From Neoscytalidium dimidiatum (Eukaryota; Ascomycota; Dothideomycetes; Botryosphaeriales; Botryosphaeriaceae): a DNA stretch of 64,000 bases. The first letter of the stretch is position 1. Every line of letters begins with the position of its first letter. Positions 19,088-29,462 of the stretch are shown one piece after another. The position numbers and the translations under genes were made by a program. Under the pieces are notes generated by a model. It had not been told where the DNA came from and searched no databases. It was given only the letters and a program-made list of their open reading frames with translations. The stretch spans positions 1-64,000 of the forward strand of contig CM074704.1 of the NCBI GenBank assembly GCA_037367355.1, written 5' to 3'.

Positions 19088-20784
19088 TTATTTCGGCGGT
19101 ATCCCATGGTACGCTGAGAACACTCCGCGCGGATCATACACGCCCTTCAGCCTCGTCAGCTCCCCCAGCCTATCCTCATCATACCCGTACAGCGCCTCGA
19201 GCGGCTCGTCCCCCCTCCCGTAATTCTGATAGACTGGCAGCAACGCGCCGTACCCGCTGCTCGCGCGCAGCACCTCGCGCATGCGCCACCCCACGGCATC
19301 CACCTCAGCCGCGAGCGCGTCGTCCGTCCACTGCAGCCCCAGAACGGCCAGCACGGCGCTGCGGTCGCGGAAAGGCACGGCGCTCGCGTCCGCGGCCACG
19401 GCAACCACGCCCTGCTGCGGTAGCAGCTCGAACGCCAGCGCCGTCGCCGCCGTGTCCGGGAGGCGCTGGAGCAGGGCCGCCCACGCGCGCCAGATGCCCA
19501 GCACGGGCGCTGTGCTGAGCGCGGCCATGTTGGCCGAGTAGACGCTCTTTCGGATGCCAGACTCGCAGGCGGCGGCGCTCGCGGCGCCCATGACGCTGGG
19601 CCAGGGGAGCTCGGCCTCCGTGTGCGAGGTGAAGTTGAGAGCGAGGAGGGTGCGGGTGAAGGGCAGAGCGGCGGCGCGGGGGCCGGCGTAGAGGAGCTTG
19701 AGGCGGACGATTGGCTTGCACGGGTTAGCACGCAGGGATTGGAGATGGCGGATGGCTTTGATCGTGTGTGTGTGTGTGTGAGTGTGTTGTTTGTTTGATT
19801 GAGGACTAACCTGCAGTGTATCCTGGTCACTCATGAACAGCAGATAAACGGCGAGCTCGCGCGGCATCGTCCGCCGCAACTCCTCCAACACGGGCAGCAG
19901 CGGCTCGACCTTGTCGGCTGCGTAAACGCCGCTCAGCTGATAGTGCAGGCCTCCCGGTGTCTGCGGATACGTGCGGAAGACGGCGCTGACGACGACGCCG
20001 TAATTCTGGCCGGCACCGCGCAACGCCCACCACAGATGCGCATGCGATGTGGCTGAGATGTCCAAGGTGGTGCCGTTGTGAAGGACCAGCCGGGCACTGT
20101 CGAGCGCATCGGCCAGGAGCCCCCACTTGCCCTGCAGCGGGCCGTGGCCGCCTCCAAGCGCGACGCCCAGCACGCCGGTGCAACCGCTGTCTCCCACCGC
20201 TGTTGCACGGCTGTCGTCAGTCGGAGAGAGGAGCCAAAGCAGGAAAAATCAAAACTTACGAAGCTCTCTGCCGTGCTGATAAAGCGCCTGAGCGAGGTCG
20301 CCCGTCCGGATGCCCCCTCCCACCAGCACCTTCGCTGTGACATTGTCGTAGCTAGCGTAGTTCAGGCGCCTGAGAGACACCATTATGCCGTTCTTGACGG
20401 ATGAGAGCGTCGTGCTGTATCCATGGCCCCCGCTTTGCGCCAGAAAGGGTATCCCTCTGGAGCTCGCGTACGCGACCTGTCGGAGCTCGTCAGCGGTGAA
20501 TGCGTTTAGAGTTGGATGCCGGCTGCACTCGCGGTCTCAGACACGTCTTTCTCGGTGGCGACTTCTACTACTATAAGGAAACTGGGGCTCTCGTAGGTCG
20601 TCCAGCGCTCCGACGCTGCTGCGAAGCCGGCGTCGTTCTGGACCAGGACTGTGGCATTTTCAGAGAGCCGTGCCCGAAGATCGCTGCTCGTGAGGTTGAC
20701 AGGGAAGCCATTCGCAACTTGTGCGAACAGAAAAGCGAGGAAGGAAAGAACCGGCAAGGACCGGAATAGTAAGGCTGCGCCCAT
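19088..20784 (-). CDS. Secreted FAD-linked oxidase (berberine-bridge-enzyme-like), about 490 aa
   Basis: The model is 20784-20545, 20476-20260, 20199-19811 and 19714-19088 (491 codons including stop). Residues 1-26 are a signal peptide (LLFRSLPVLSFLAFLFAQVANG). The FAD domain carries FLAQSGGHGYSTT, where the His after SGG is the usual covalent flavin site, then GDSGCTGVLGVALGGGHG. The C-terminus has PVYQNYGRGDEPLEALYG, YDEDRLGELTRLKGVYDPRG and a final F, the BBE-type substrate domain. The enzyme probably oxidises a cluster intermediate with O2. Intron 3 (19810-19715) is 96 nt, stop-free, a multiple of three and contains a CA microsatellite. The acceptor of intron 1 could also be 9 nt upstream (20485), adding Leu-Arg-Gln. 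It is encoded head-to-tail with the regulator at 17551 and the SDR. Confidence 0.85.
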
Positions 20785-21159
20785 TGTTGCGAAGAGTTTT
20801 TCCTCGTGCACAAAGAGATGAAAAAGGAGAAATTGGGCGGGGAGCACGGGGTGATATAACTCAGCGCTTGGTTCTTGTCATGAAGTTGTAGTCTACTTAG
20901 AAGTTACTCTTAAATTAGAACATCCGGAATTTGGGGCCGCAAGTATCGGAATGGGAAATGAGCATTGCTCACAATCTCTGCCAATTTACGGGGCAACTGG
21001 CAAGCAATGAGCTTAGCGTAATCTTCTGAATACTTTTACTGCAACCTAAGTTTATACCTTGCATCTTCTCGTAGCGAGGATGGAGAGCTCATAAAAAGCC
21101 AGAGTCGCCACCATTTTACAAAACGCCCTAGCCCATCACCACCGCCATAAAACTCCTTC

Positions 21160-22659
21160 CTAGCCCTTAAGAACGTGCTTCACAATCGCCTCACTTGCCC
21201 CCCACAGCTCGTCCGCCAAGTCCTCATCCTCCGCATCCTCGCTCGCCTCCCCCACCTCCCCAAACGGCACGATGTACTTCCCGCCGTAACTCTCCCTCTC
21301 CTCCGCAACTACCGGCATGGTCGCCGAGAAGATGGTCGTCGCAGCGCCTTCGAGCGGGCTCAGCGAACCCTTGGCGCGCTCCTCGCCGACCAACGAGATC
21401 GTGCCGGCCGTGCCCACGCGGCCGGGGTGCACGGCGAGGGAGACGGCGTTGGCGCGTCGGTCGGCGAAGATGCGGTCGAGACGCTTCGCAAAGAGGAGGT
21501 TGGCCAGTTTGGCGCTGTGTGTGTGTGACGTACGATCGTGAGCTGCATGCCTTGGGTTTTCGCAGGGGGTTGTTGAGAAAGGGAGAGGGAGAATCAGTGG
21601 AGTGGGGTGTTGTGGTTTGGTTTTTTGCATTCCGCTTTTTTTTTTCGAGGGGGGAAGGTGGTTCTGTGCGCGCTTGGGGGATGGAAGGGTACTTACTATC
21701 CGTACCGAGCGAAGTTGCTGAGCATGTGGTTGGCGGAGCCGAAGTCTTGGTTGAAGTCGTCCAGACCACGGAAGCGCTGGCCTGGTGGGAGCATCAAATG
21801 CAGGCTGGAGGAGGTTGTGATGACGCGAGCAGGGGGCTCGAATGCGGAACGAGATAGGATAAGGGGAAGGAGGGTGGTTGTCAGGAGGAAGGGTGCGAGA
21901 TGGCTGTCAGGTGGTTAATAACAGTGCTTTCCTTTTTCCGCTTCTGGTGGAATATCGCACTTCACTGTGAATGATAGGGAGATTCCATGTTGGGTGAAGT
22001 CCAGGGGACGAGCAAGTCTGCCAGTTCGAGTTATTTCTCAGTGCTCTGGTGTAGGAGGGGTAGGGCTATATTACAGTCCAGCGTTATTGACTAGAATATC
22101 CAGACGAGTCTCTTCTTGTAGAAGCCGCGTTGCCGCTTTGGAGTACAACTACGTAAGCTAAATGCGCGCAGGAAGGGAATTGCTTAATAAGATAGCAGCA
22201 ATAAAAATCAACCCACATGCGTAGACACTCTTCAAGTCGGCAAAGTCTGCTACAAAAGGCACAAGCTGATGGTCTCCAATCTGAGGAGCCTCGTTCCGCA
22301 TCTGCAAGATAGCATTCTCAGCCTTCTCGTGACTCCGAGCCCCGATATGGACCTTGGCGCCCTTGATGGCTAATTGCTGGGCGACGTGGTAGCCGATGCC
22401 CTGGGAAGAGCTGGGGTTTTGGTGTAATGAGCATTTAACCGAGCGCAGACGTTGCGAAGAAGGCCTCACTTGGCACCAGTGACCAGAGCCACCCTCCCGT
22501 GCAATTCTGGAATGGCATCGAACGCCAGTTTCTGGAGATCTGATGTCAGTACTACTGCTGGAGTTTCCTGGGTCGGAAAGCGCTTACCGGACTATCATTC
22601 TCTTTTATTTGCATGACCCTGTGCATGCCCTCTTGAAGCTTGTCGAGGATAGAAGCCAT
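21160..22659 (-). CDS. Short-chain dehydrogenase/reductase (retinol-dehydrogenase-like), 335 aa
   Basis: Seven exons were joined by eye: 22659-22588, 22531-22470, 22410-22217, 22135-22075, 22017-21961, 21903-21697 and 21514-21160. They sum to exactly 336 codons. All SDR landmarks are present in order: the cofactor loop TGANSSQGIG, DILVNNAG, the strand VITTSSSLH with the catalytic Ser, the catalytic YGYAK (YxxxK), and VHPGRVGT. The tail is acidic, EASEDAEDEDLADELW. The family reduces or oxidises alcohols and ketones with NAD(P)H. The start MASILDKLQEGM has no competing upstream ATG in the exon frame. Intron 6 is unusually long (182 nt) and contains a CA repeat. The gene sits between the flavin oxidase and the dual-finger regulator, all on the minus strand. 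Confidence 0.86.
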
Positions 22660-23412
22660 TGCTGGGTCGCTAGGTAAGACAAGAATTTCGATAATTGATG
22701 TTGAATATTTGATGGAGAGGGGGGAACGAACAGGGCAGAGTGCGATCGGGTGGGTGTTTGGAGTGCGGTCGGCCCGGTTGATATCTGTCCGCAGGCGAGG
22801 CAAGGAAGGAGGAGACCCGACAGCTTGCGAAGGCAATGAATCGGCTACTGTGTTGGTACCGATGGCATCGGCTCCTATAGCCATGTACCATGTCGCCTGA
22901 AACCTTCTGTGCGCCTCGGCCTTCCGGGGCACCTCCGGATTAGATTTCGGGAGGGTCTCAAATGTGTAAAACAATTCCTGATTTGTCGGCTTCGGTGCTT
23001 GGAAGCCGCGGGTTTCCGACGGCGTGTACCGAGTCTTGAAGCGCGGCGAATTGAAGCCGCTGCAGATTATTCATCCAGAAATAAACTGACCAAAAATTTT
23101 GAGCGCGTTGCGTTCGTAGATATTCTTCTTTTGCTTCCTGAAATCACCATGCAGCCTTATTTTTCTGCTGTTTGAAGACTAATCGTCCAACCTCACAGCG
23201 CGCGTTGATTTTTATGGTCCTGACCAGTCATCCGCCCACGAGCATGGGCTTTTGAGAATGCAAAATGGATTGTGCATACCAGATGCATGGTTCTCGGCTA
23301 CGAATGAGTGAGGCGCGCAAGCAGCGCCGGGCTTGCACAAATCTTCCAGGTACGCCATCATACTCGCCAACCCCCCCGACCTAATCTATGTAGAGACAGT
23401 ACCAGTATAAAT
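22660..23412. other. Intergenic region, SDR promoter and regulator 3' end
   Basis: No supported gene is present. The minus ORF at 22552-22974 only extends the SDR first exon upstream. Small plus ORFs at 22640-22900 and 22909-23175 have no family and are probably chance. Confidence 0.55.
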
Positions 23413-26402
23413 CTATTCCGAAGGAGAGCATCCCTCCCAAAGCTGCTTTAGCGCTTTGAGCTTCGTCACGATAAGTTGGCTGCGCCGTAAATGAGGGTCC
23501 ATATCTTCTACGAGAAAAATAAGATGATCGAGTACGGAGTGGAGGCTGTCCAGCAATAAGACGCCTTTACTATTATGCGTCAAGGCCGGTGTCTTCATGC
23601 CGTACGGCCCAAAGAGATCCAACGGCTGTGCATCGTCCAGCATTGGGTCGTCAATGGCGATAGCCGGCGGCGAGGTTAGCGAGGTCGCTCCGTCTTTGGA
23701 GGGCTGGAATGGCGACCGTGGGCTTCCGTATACCAGCGCGCAGGCGCACAAGATAAGTGCGATTCTGTAGACAGCGGTGCACCACCAATCAGGCCGCTGA
23801 TCGTACTCGAAGCCGCGGATTAAGCGCAGAGTGCGACCACAGTGGAGCAGTATCAGCGGAATGTCGCCTTTATAGGTATGAGTAAAATAGACGTTAAGGG
23901 AGTCGGTGCCTCGAGGGTAGCAGCCGCGCCAAAGCATACGCTCGATTTCCGCTAGCCGCGTGTAGGAGTTGAGAGCGATTACGTGGTAAAGGACCAGATA
24001 CTTGACAGCAGAAGGTTTTTCGAAGGAACTGGGTCGGAGGGATCGTCGGTAGCATCTGAGCCATCTATGTAAAAGTGTCTCGTTACGGCTATAGATTGTA
24101 GACGAGTCCGCATCGGATGCGCTGGATATGTAATCGAAGGACTGCGCTAGATGGAACGAGAGCGTTGAGAGGGGATGTAGAAGGAGACCGAGCTCGATAA
24201 TCGAGTACTGCGGTAGGTCGTCCGGCAGGTGGCCCCGTCTCAAGAAGGTCTGGAAAATGTGGGAGAGTGGCTGCGGGTAGGCGCGATCGTCAAAGGGGCG
24301 GTCGCCGTAGACGTGATGGTAGGCGGAAAGCCATTCGTCTGCCGAATCCGCGCGCCACAGCAGGTCTGACTCCGGGACCGCGGCGTAGATGTACTTCAAG
24401 GACAGCTTCGGAAATGCGTCGTGAAGCAGGCTCATCTCCAGGTCGTTGAGCGCCCATGCGCAGAGGAGCCTGTGCGAATCAACGTCAACGGGTGAGTTCC
24501 TCGTCCCCCGATGTATGTACGCACCTGTTCTGAGATTCACGCTGTTGCCACAGGCGGAAGGACGAATCCTTGTCGGCGGCGGGGCTGAGGTCGAGCGGTC
24601 TGTAGTCCAGCGTCTTGGTCGCTTGAAGAAGCTGAGGGACAGTCAGTAGCGGTCGAGACGGGCGGCAAGAGGGCAGGGGCCGGAGCAGCCTACCTTGATG
24701 CCGTCGCTCCATATGTCTAGCCCGACCTATGAGAACAGTTAGACGGCGTGCAGGCATTTGTGTGCAAACGGAACCTGCCTTGACGGATTGCTGATCGCCG
24801 CTCCAGGCGGCCATCTGCTGAAGGAGAAGCATGGTGTAAAGGCACTGCGGCTCCCAACGCATCGTTGTTTGCTGGATGACGGACGGCAGAGCGGACACGA
24901 AGGACTGGAGCAAGGTGGTGAAAAGATGGTAGGCGTACGGCGAGTCGGACAGCTCAGCGCCTTTGGCGACGGCGAGGAGCACGGAGAGCCCGGCGGTAGT
25001 GCCGTCTCCCGTCTGCAGCTGGCGGGCGACGTTGAGCGACCGGCCGGGCATCAGGCTGATGCCGCGCGCGTCGGCTTGGGTGTAGGTATTCAGAAAGGAG
25101 TGTAGCACGTCTGGGGCGGGCAGGGTTAGCGGGATGCCCTGGCCTTTGAGCAGCACGCACTGCATGACCAGCATCAGGCGATCACGGTCGTCTGAGGCGA
25201 CAGCGTCGACAACGAAGCGCACTGGGTCGGCCGGGCTTGGCTGGGGAGAGTGTGCGCCCGGGGCGACGTCCACGGCGATGCCAGCGCCTGGTTCCAGATC
25301 CAGGTCCAGGTCCAGGTCCAGGTCGAGGCCCGGGTCCAAGTCGAGGTCGAGGTCGAGGTCGAGGCCCAAACCCAGCCATGTCGAGCTCAGCACGGACAGG
25401 TCGGGCAAGGTGTCGAAGGAAGTGGAGAAGTCGGACGGCGATGGCAGCGCAGCCCACGAGAAGGCGTTGCTCGAGAGGCCCGGGCTGAGGTCGTTGGGCG
25501 GCGTGAAGAGCGGGAAGTCGTGGCCGGCGGGCAGCAGCATGCCCCAGTCCGTCTCCGTCTCCGTCTCCGCCTCCGCCTCCGTCTCCATTCCAGTCTCCAC
25601 CTCGGTCTCCAACTCCATCGACGACGGCGACGACGACGAGTCGTGCGAGACGGTGTGGCTGCCCGAGCTCATGGCGCCCGCGCGGCCGTCGTCGATGTCA
25701 TTGCCGGCGTTGTTGTGGCTGTCGTCGCCGTCGCCGCCGTCGCCATCGTTGACGCCGCGGCGGCGGCTGCCGAGCTCGCGGGGTGCGGGGATTGCTTCGG
25801 GTAAGGCGGCGGAGGTGGCAGCGGCGGCGCTGGGCGCAGGCGGGCCGTCCGGGAGCCTCAGCCCAGTCGAAGCCGATGCGCCTGCGCCTGCGCCTTCGCC
25901 TTCGCCTTCGCCTTCGCCGTCGAGGCTAAGCGCAGCCTGGCGGCGGCGGGCCGCGGCGGCGCTCTGGCGGCGCGGGCGAAGCGTGCACGTCCAGCCCCGC
26001 TTAGTGCAGCGCGTGCACGGCATCTGTTTGTTCCCGTCAGCTCCTCCCCCCGCCTTCGACGTTCCTTCAAACACCACCCACCTCCCGGTCGCATTTCGTC
26101 TTGTTCTTCACGCAGTTGGTGCATGCGTGCGGGCTGCGGTTCGCCGAGCGCACGCCATCGACGCCCTTGTCCTCGTGCGTCGTGCGGCAGTGGCGCTGCA
26201 GCAGGTCCCTGGCTCACGGGTAAGCATTGCGCGATCCGCACGTGGAAAACACGCTTCTTCTGTCCGATGCTGACCTTCGGCGAAAACTCAGATAGCAATG
26301 CTCGCAGCGGAACGGCCTCAGATCGCTGTGGATGAGGATGTGCCGCTCCAGATGCTCCGTCCGCGCAAAGTCGCTGCCGCAGTACGTGCAGAAGACCGTC
26401 AT
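23413..26402 (-). CDS. Dual zinc-finger regulator: two C2H2 fingers + Zn2Cys6 + fungal_trans, about 898 aa
   Basis: Exons are 26402-26275, 26208-26082, 26023-24779, 24726-24694, 24631-24525 and 24469-23413 (899 codons). The N-terminus begins MTVFCTYCGSDFARTEHLER with two C2H2 fingers; the second, FRCEHCYLSFRRRDLLQRHC...H, spans intron 1. A Zn2Cys6 cluster CTNCVKNKTKC...CTRCTKRGWTC spans intron 2. A long acidic low-complexity region follows, with alternating Glu-Gly, Glu-Thr and Leu-Asp runs. The C-terminal half is the fungal-specific transcription factor domain (VGLDIWSDGIK, LLCAWALNDLEMSLLHD, LLLHPLSTLSFHLAQSFDY). Intron 3 (24778-24727) needs a GC donor (GCAGGT). Such fused C2H2-C6 regulators are a recognised fungal class. 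It is divergent from the P450 at 27233 with an 830-bp shared promoter, so it probably regulates that side of the cluster. Confidence 0.85.
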
Positions 26403-26474
26403 CACGCGTGCTGGGGATCGTGCTGGGTCGAGGCCATCGGCCGATTGCCAGCCCAGATCGTGCCGCCCTGCGAC

Positions 26475-26481
26475 ATATATA
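26475..26481 (-). promoter_or_regulatory. TATA-like box of the dual-finger regulator
   Basis: TATATAT on the minus strand lies about 75 bases upstream of the chosen ATG at 26402, within the bidirectional region shared with the P450. Confidence 0.4.
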
Positions 26482-27144
26482 AGGATCGCGTCCGCTCCGC
26501 CCTGCGCAATGGTGTGCGATAGCAGCACGGAACAACGCGGAATGAGCCTCGCCCGTGGCGCTCGCTTGCGCAAACTCTGTTGTGACGGCGACAGCTATAC
26601 GACGCATATCGCTGCTCGCCAGGGAGTCAGCATAGTCTCGGCTGCCTGAGGTCGGTGTAGCAGCTCCCCTACGCCATCCGCGCTCGGTATCTGCTCCCGC
26701 GGCCAACCCCGCCTGTGCCACCGTCCCCGAGGAATAAGTGCTGTTATCAACTCCAGTGCTCGTGCGCAGGGCCCTCCTTCGCGCGAGCGCCCTCGTCTGA
26801 AGATTCCCAATTTATAAAAACTTTCCCGCGACGCCCAGGGGGGGGGGAAGCTCTTTTCCCGCGCCCTGGGTGCTGAAGCAGCGCAGGACCGTGCCGATGC
26901 ATGCCGATTCAAGCATACCGCAATCCGACGAGTCGGCATCGACTTCCTAACCAATGCCGTTCTTGACTCGCCCACTTCGGCTACCCCTCCTAGCCGCCGG
27001 ACGTCCTGAAATAGTGTCCGTGTACCCTCTCGGAAACCTTTTCATCCAAAACGGGAGAGAAGAGAAGGTGCCCGAGAGGCGGCGAGAGGAAGAGTCTGTC
27101 GAGCGCAGAGAAGGAGCCATCGTGGAAGCCGTTGGATGAATCAC

Positions 27145-27152
27145 TATAAAAG
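27145..27152 (+). promoter_or_regulatory. TATA box (TATAAAAG) of the cluster P450
   Basis: A consensus TATAAAAG lies 81 bases before the P450 start codon at 27233, a suitable distance for a TATA-driven inducible fungal promoter. Confidence 0.6.
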
Positions 27153-27232
27153 CCCCATGATAGTGCGCGACGAACATGGCATAGACAACTTCGCTACAGA
27201 ATTGCAACCCCTTCACTCCGCACACTCCAGCC

Positions 27233-29063
27233 ATGCAGATCCTCCCGGTTGCTGGCGTTATCTTGCTTGCGTCGGCATGTCTGTACGCCATCTCGACCTG
27301 GACAAGGAAACGAAGGAGCACGCCTCTGGGTGCCCGGCCGCTGCCCGGACCGAAAGGTATCTTTCTCTCAATGCTCCTACGCGCGTGCGAATAAGGAAAG
27401 TTTTAAACTTTGATTCAGGTCCCCCTTTCTTCGGCCCTTTCTGGAAGATCCCGGCCGAAGGCGCCTGGATCCAGTGGTGCCGTTGGGCCAAGAAGTACGG
27501 TCCAATCTACCAGGTTGAGCTTATGGGGGTGACACACATCTTCGCCACCAAGGAGGCCATCGCACGCGAGCTTCTGGCCAAGAGGGCTGCAATTTACTCC
27601 GATCGCCCTGCGGTCCCATCCGTCGTCAACTCCAAGAGCTCTGTCGCGCAAGGCGACGGCGCGGGGGAGTACATGCCCTTTATGGGCAAGAACGGTCAGT
27701 TACCGCTCAGCCTGCGCCCACCCTCCGGCTCGTGCTGACTCACACTCGAAGAGTTCTGGAAGCGCCAGCGCAAATTCGCCCACGGCGTTCTCTCCGCAGC
27801 CAACAGGGAGCATTTCAGCCACTACCCCGACCTCGAGTCCCGACGCTTCATTCACGACCTCCTGCAAAACCCGGCCGATTACACGCAGATCATCGAGAAC
27901 TTCACCTCGCGTGTGATGAGCCGCCTGGTCTGGGCCAATGTAGAACATGCCGGTGACCTGCAGCAGAGTGCCTGGGACCTGCTTGTCCAAATGTCCCCCG
28001 CCGGTCCCATCACCAACAGACTGACTCCGCTGTTGCTGCTCCCGCAGTGGCTATCTCCGTGGATGCGCAAGGAGAAGAAGCGCCATGACTCTCAGCAGGA
28101 ATGGTTCATGAGGCTGCGCCGTGAGATCGGCGAGCAGATCGCCGAAAAGAGTGCCTCGCCGTCTTTCATGAAGACGTACTTCGACACCCGGGAACGCCAC
28201 CAGTTCCAGGACGACAAAGAAGCCGCATATGCGGTCGGCATGCTGGGCATTGCCGGCGTCTTCACGATCGGGTCCCCGCTGCACACGTTTCTGCTGTGCA
28301 TGGTGCTGTTCCCCCAATGGCTCAAGCCCATGCAGGAGGAGATGGAGCGTGAACTCGGCCCTGACCGTCCCCCGGAAATTGCCGACTTTCCCAGGCTTCC
28401 CATGCTGCGCGCCGTGATCATGGAAGCCGTCCGGTGGCGCCCAGCAGTCCCGACCGGTGAGGTGCCTACAACAATGCTACCTGAAGCTTGCTGACTTATG
28501 TTCCTTGCCAGGCGTCGGACACGAGGTCGAGCAGGATGACGTGTATGACGGCTATCACATACCCAAAGGAGCTATTGTGCATCCCGTCGAATGGTGCGGC
28601 GTTTACAGGCCCCATGACTCGTGCCAAGCAATTACTAACGCCATTGCTCTATAGGGCGTACTCGCGCGACCCCGCCGTGTATCCTGAGCCTGATGAGTTC
28701 AATCCGATGCGTTGGTTGGAGCCGGGATCCCCGGTCTACAAGGAACCCCTCACCAAGTACCCGACGATCCAGAATCACTCCCTGTTCGGTTACGGACGAC
28801 GCTCTTGCCTGGGCCAAGACCTGACAGAGCACATTCTATTCGTTGGGTGTGGCGCACTTGCATGGGCTGCCAACATACGCAAGAAGAAGGATGCTGCCGG
28901 TCGCGAGATTCCTGTCGCCGACAACTCCTACAACTCGCTACTAATCATCCGACCGCATCCCTTCGAGTTCGAGCTCGAGGCAAGGTCTGAGAAGCACCTC
29001 AGGATCGTCGAGGATCGCTTTAGCGAAGCTCTCCAACTCGACCCACAAGCCAGCTCAGCGTAG
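27233..29063 (+). CDS. Cytochrome P450, m-cresol-hydroxylase (CYP619)-like, 531 aa
   Basis: Exons are 27233-27356, 27419-27694, 27752-28456, 28512-28593 and 28655-29063 (532 codons). An N-terminal membrane anchor (residues 4-20, LPVAGVILLASACLYAI) is followed by a proline hinge LPGPKGPPFFGP. The ExxR motif is EAVR. The PERF-like region is EFNPMRW. The heme loop is FGYGRRSCLG with the axial Cys. The I-helix reads AGVFTIGSPLHTF, lacking the usual acidic-Thr pair of AGxDTT. The stretches SPLHTF, the run after WRPAVPTG and PKGAIVHPVEWAYSRDP recall the ER P450s PatH and PatI that hydroxylate m-cresol and m-hydroxybenzyl alcohol in the patulin pathway; this is from memory and unverified. It lies next to the ABC-G pump on the same strand. 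Confidence 0.85.
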
Positions 29064-29462
29064 ACTAGACGTACAAATGCATGTATAACCGAGGACTTTG
29101 GAGGAGCTCTTGACGCCGGCAGCGCGAGGTTCCTCCTCACCTTCCGTCTCTCTGCAAGATGGAGAATGATGCGTGCACCTTCGAAAGCTCCGTCGGAGGT
29201 TCCGAGGAGGTTCCAATTATAAAACATAGTCCGGATGGGACTGTTCCGTAGATACAATTTATGTCGAATCATCCGCTCTGCAGTTTACCGTCTCGTACAC
29301 CAACAGAGATCGACAAAGACCAGCTTCTCACACTAAAAGAAGCTTCGCTTGTCTTTGCTATTTCCTCCCATCCTGTTTCATATTCCGGCACGAAGCAAGC
29401 AAGGGCAATCCTTTAAGCGGAAGCTTAATCGCCCTGCAGCAGCGAAGCCTAAATCGCGAATT

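Noticed and set aside
25134..26273. 379-codon plus-strand ORF rich in SRSRSR and SVSVSAS
   Set aside because: This is the antisense reading of the hexanucleotide tracts in the dual-finger regulator; it has no independent support.
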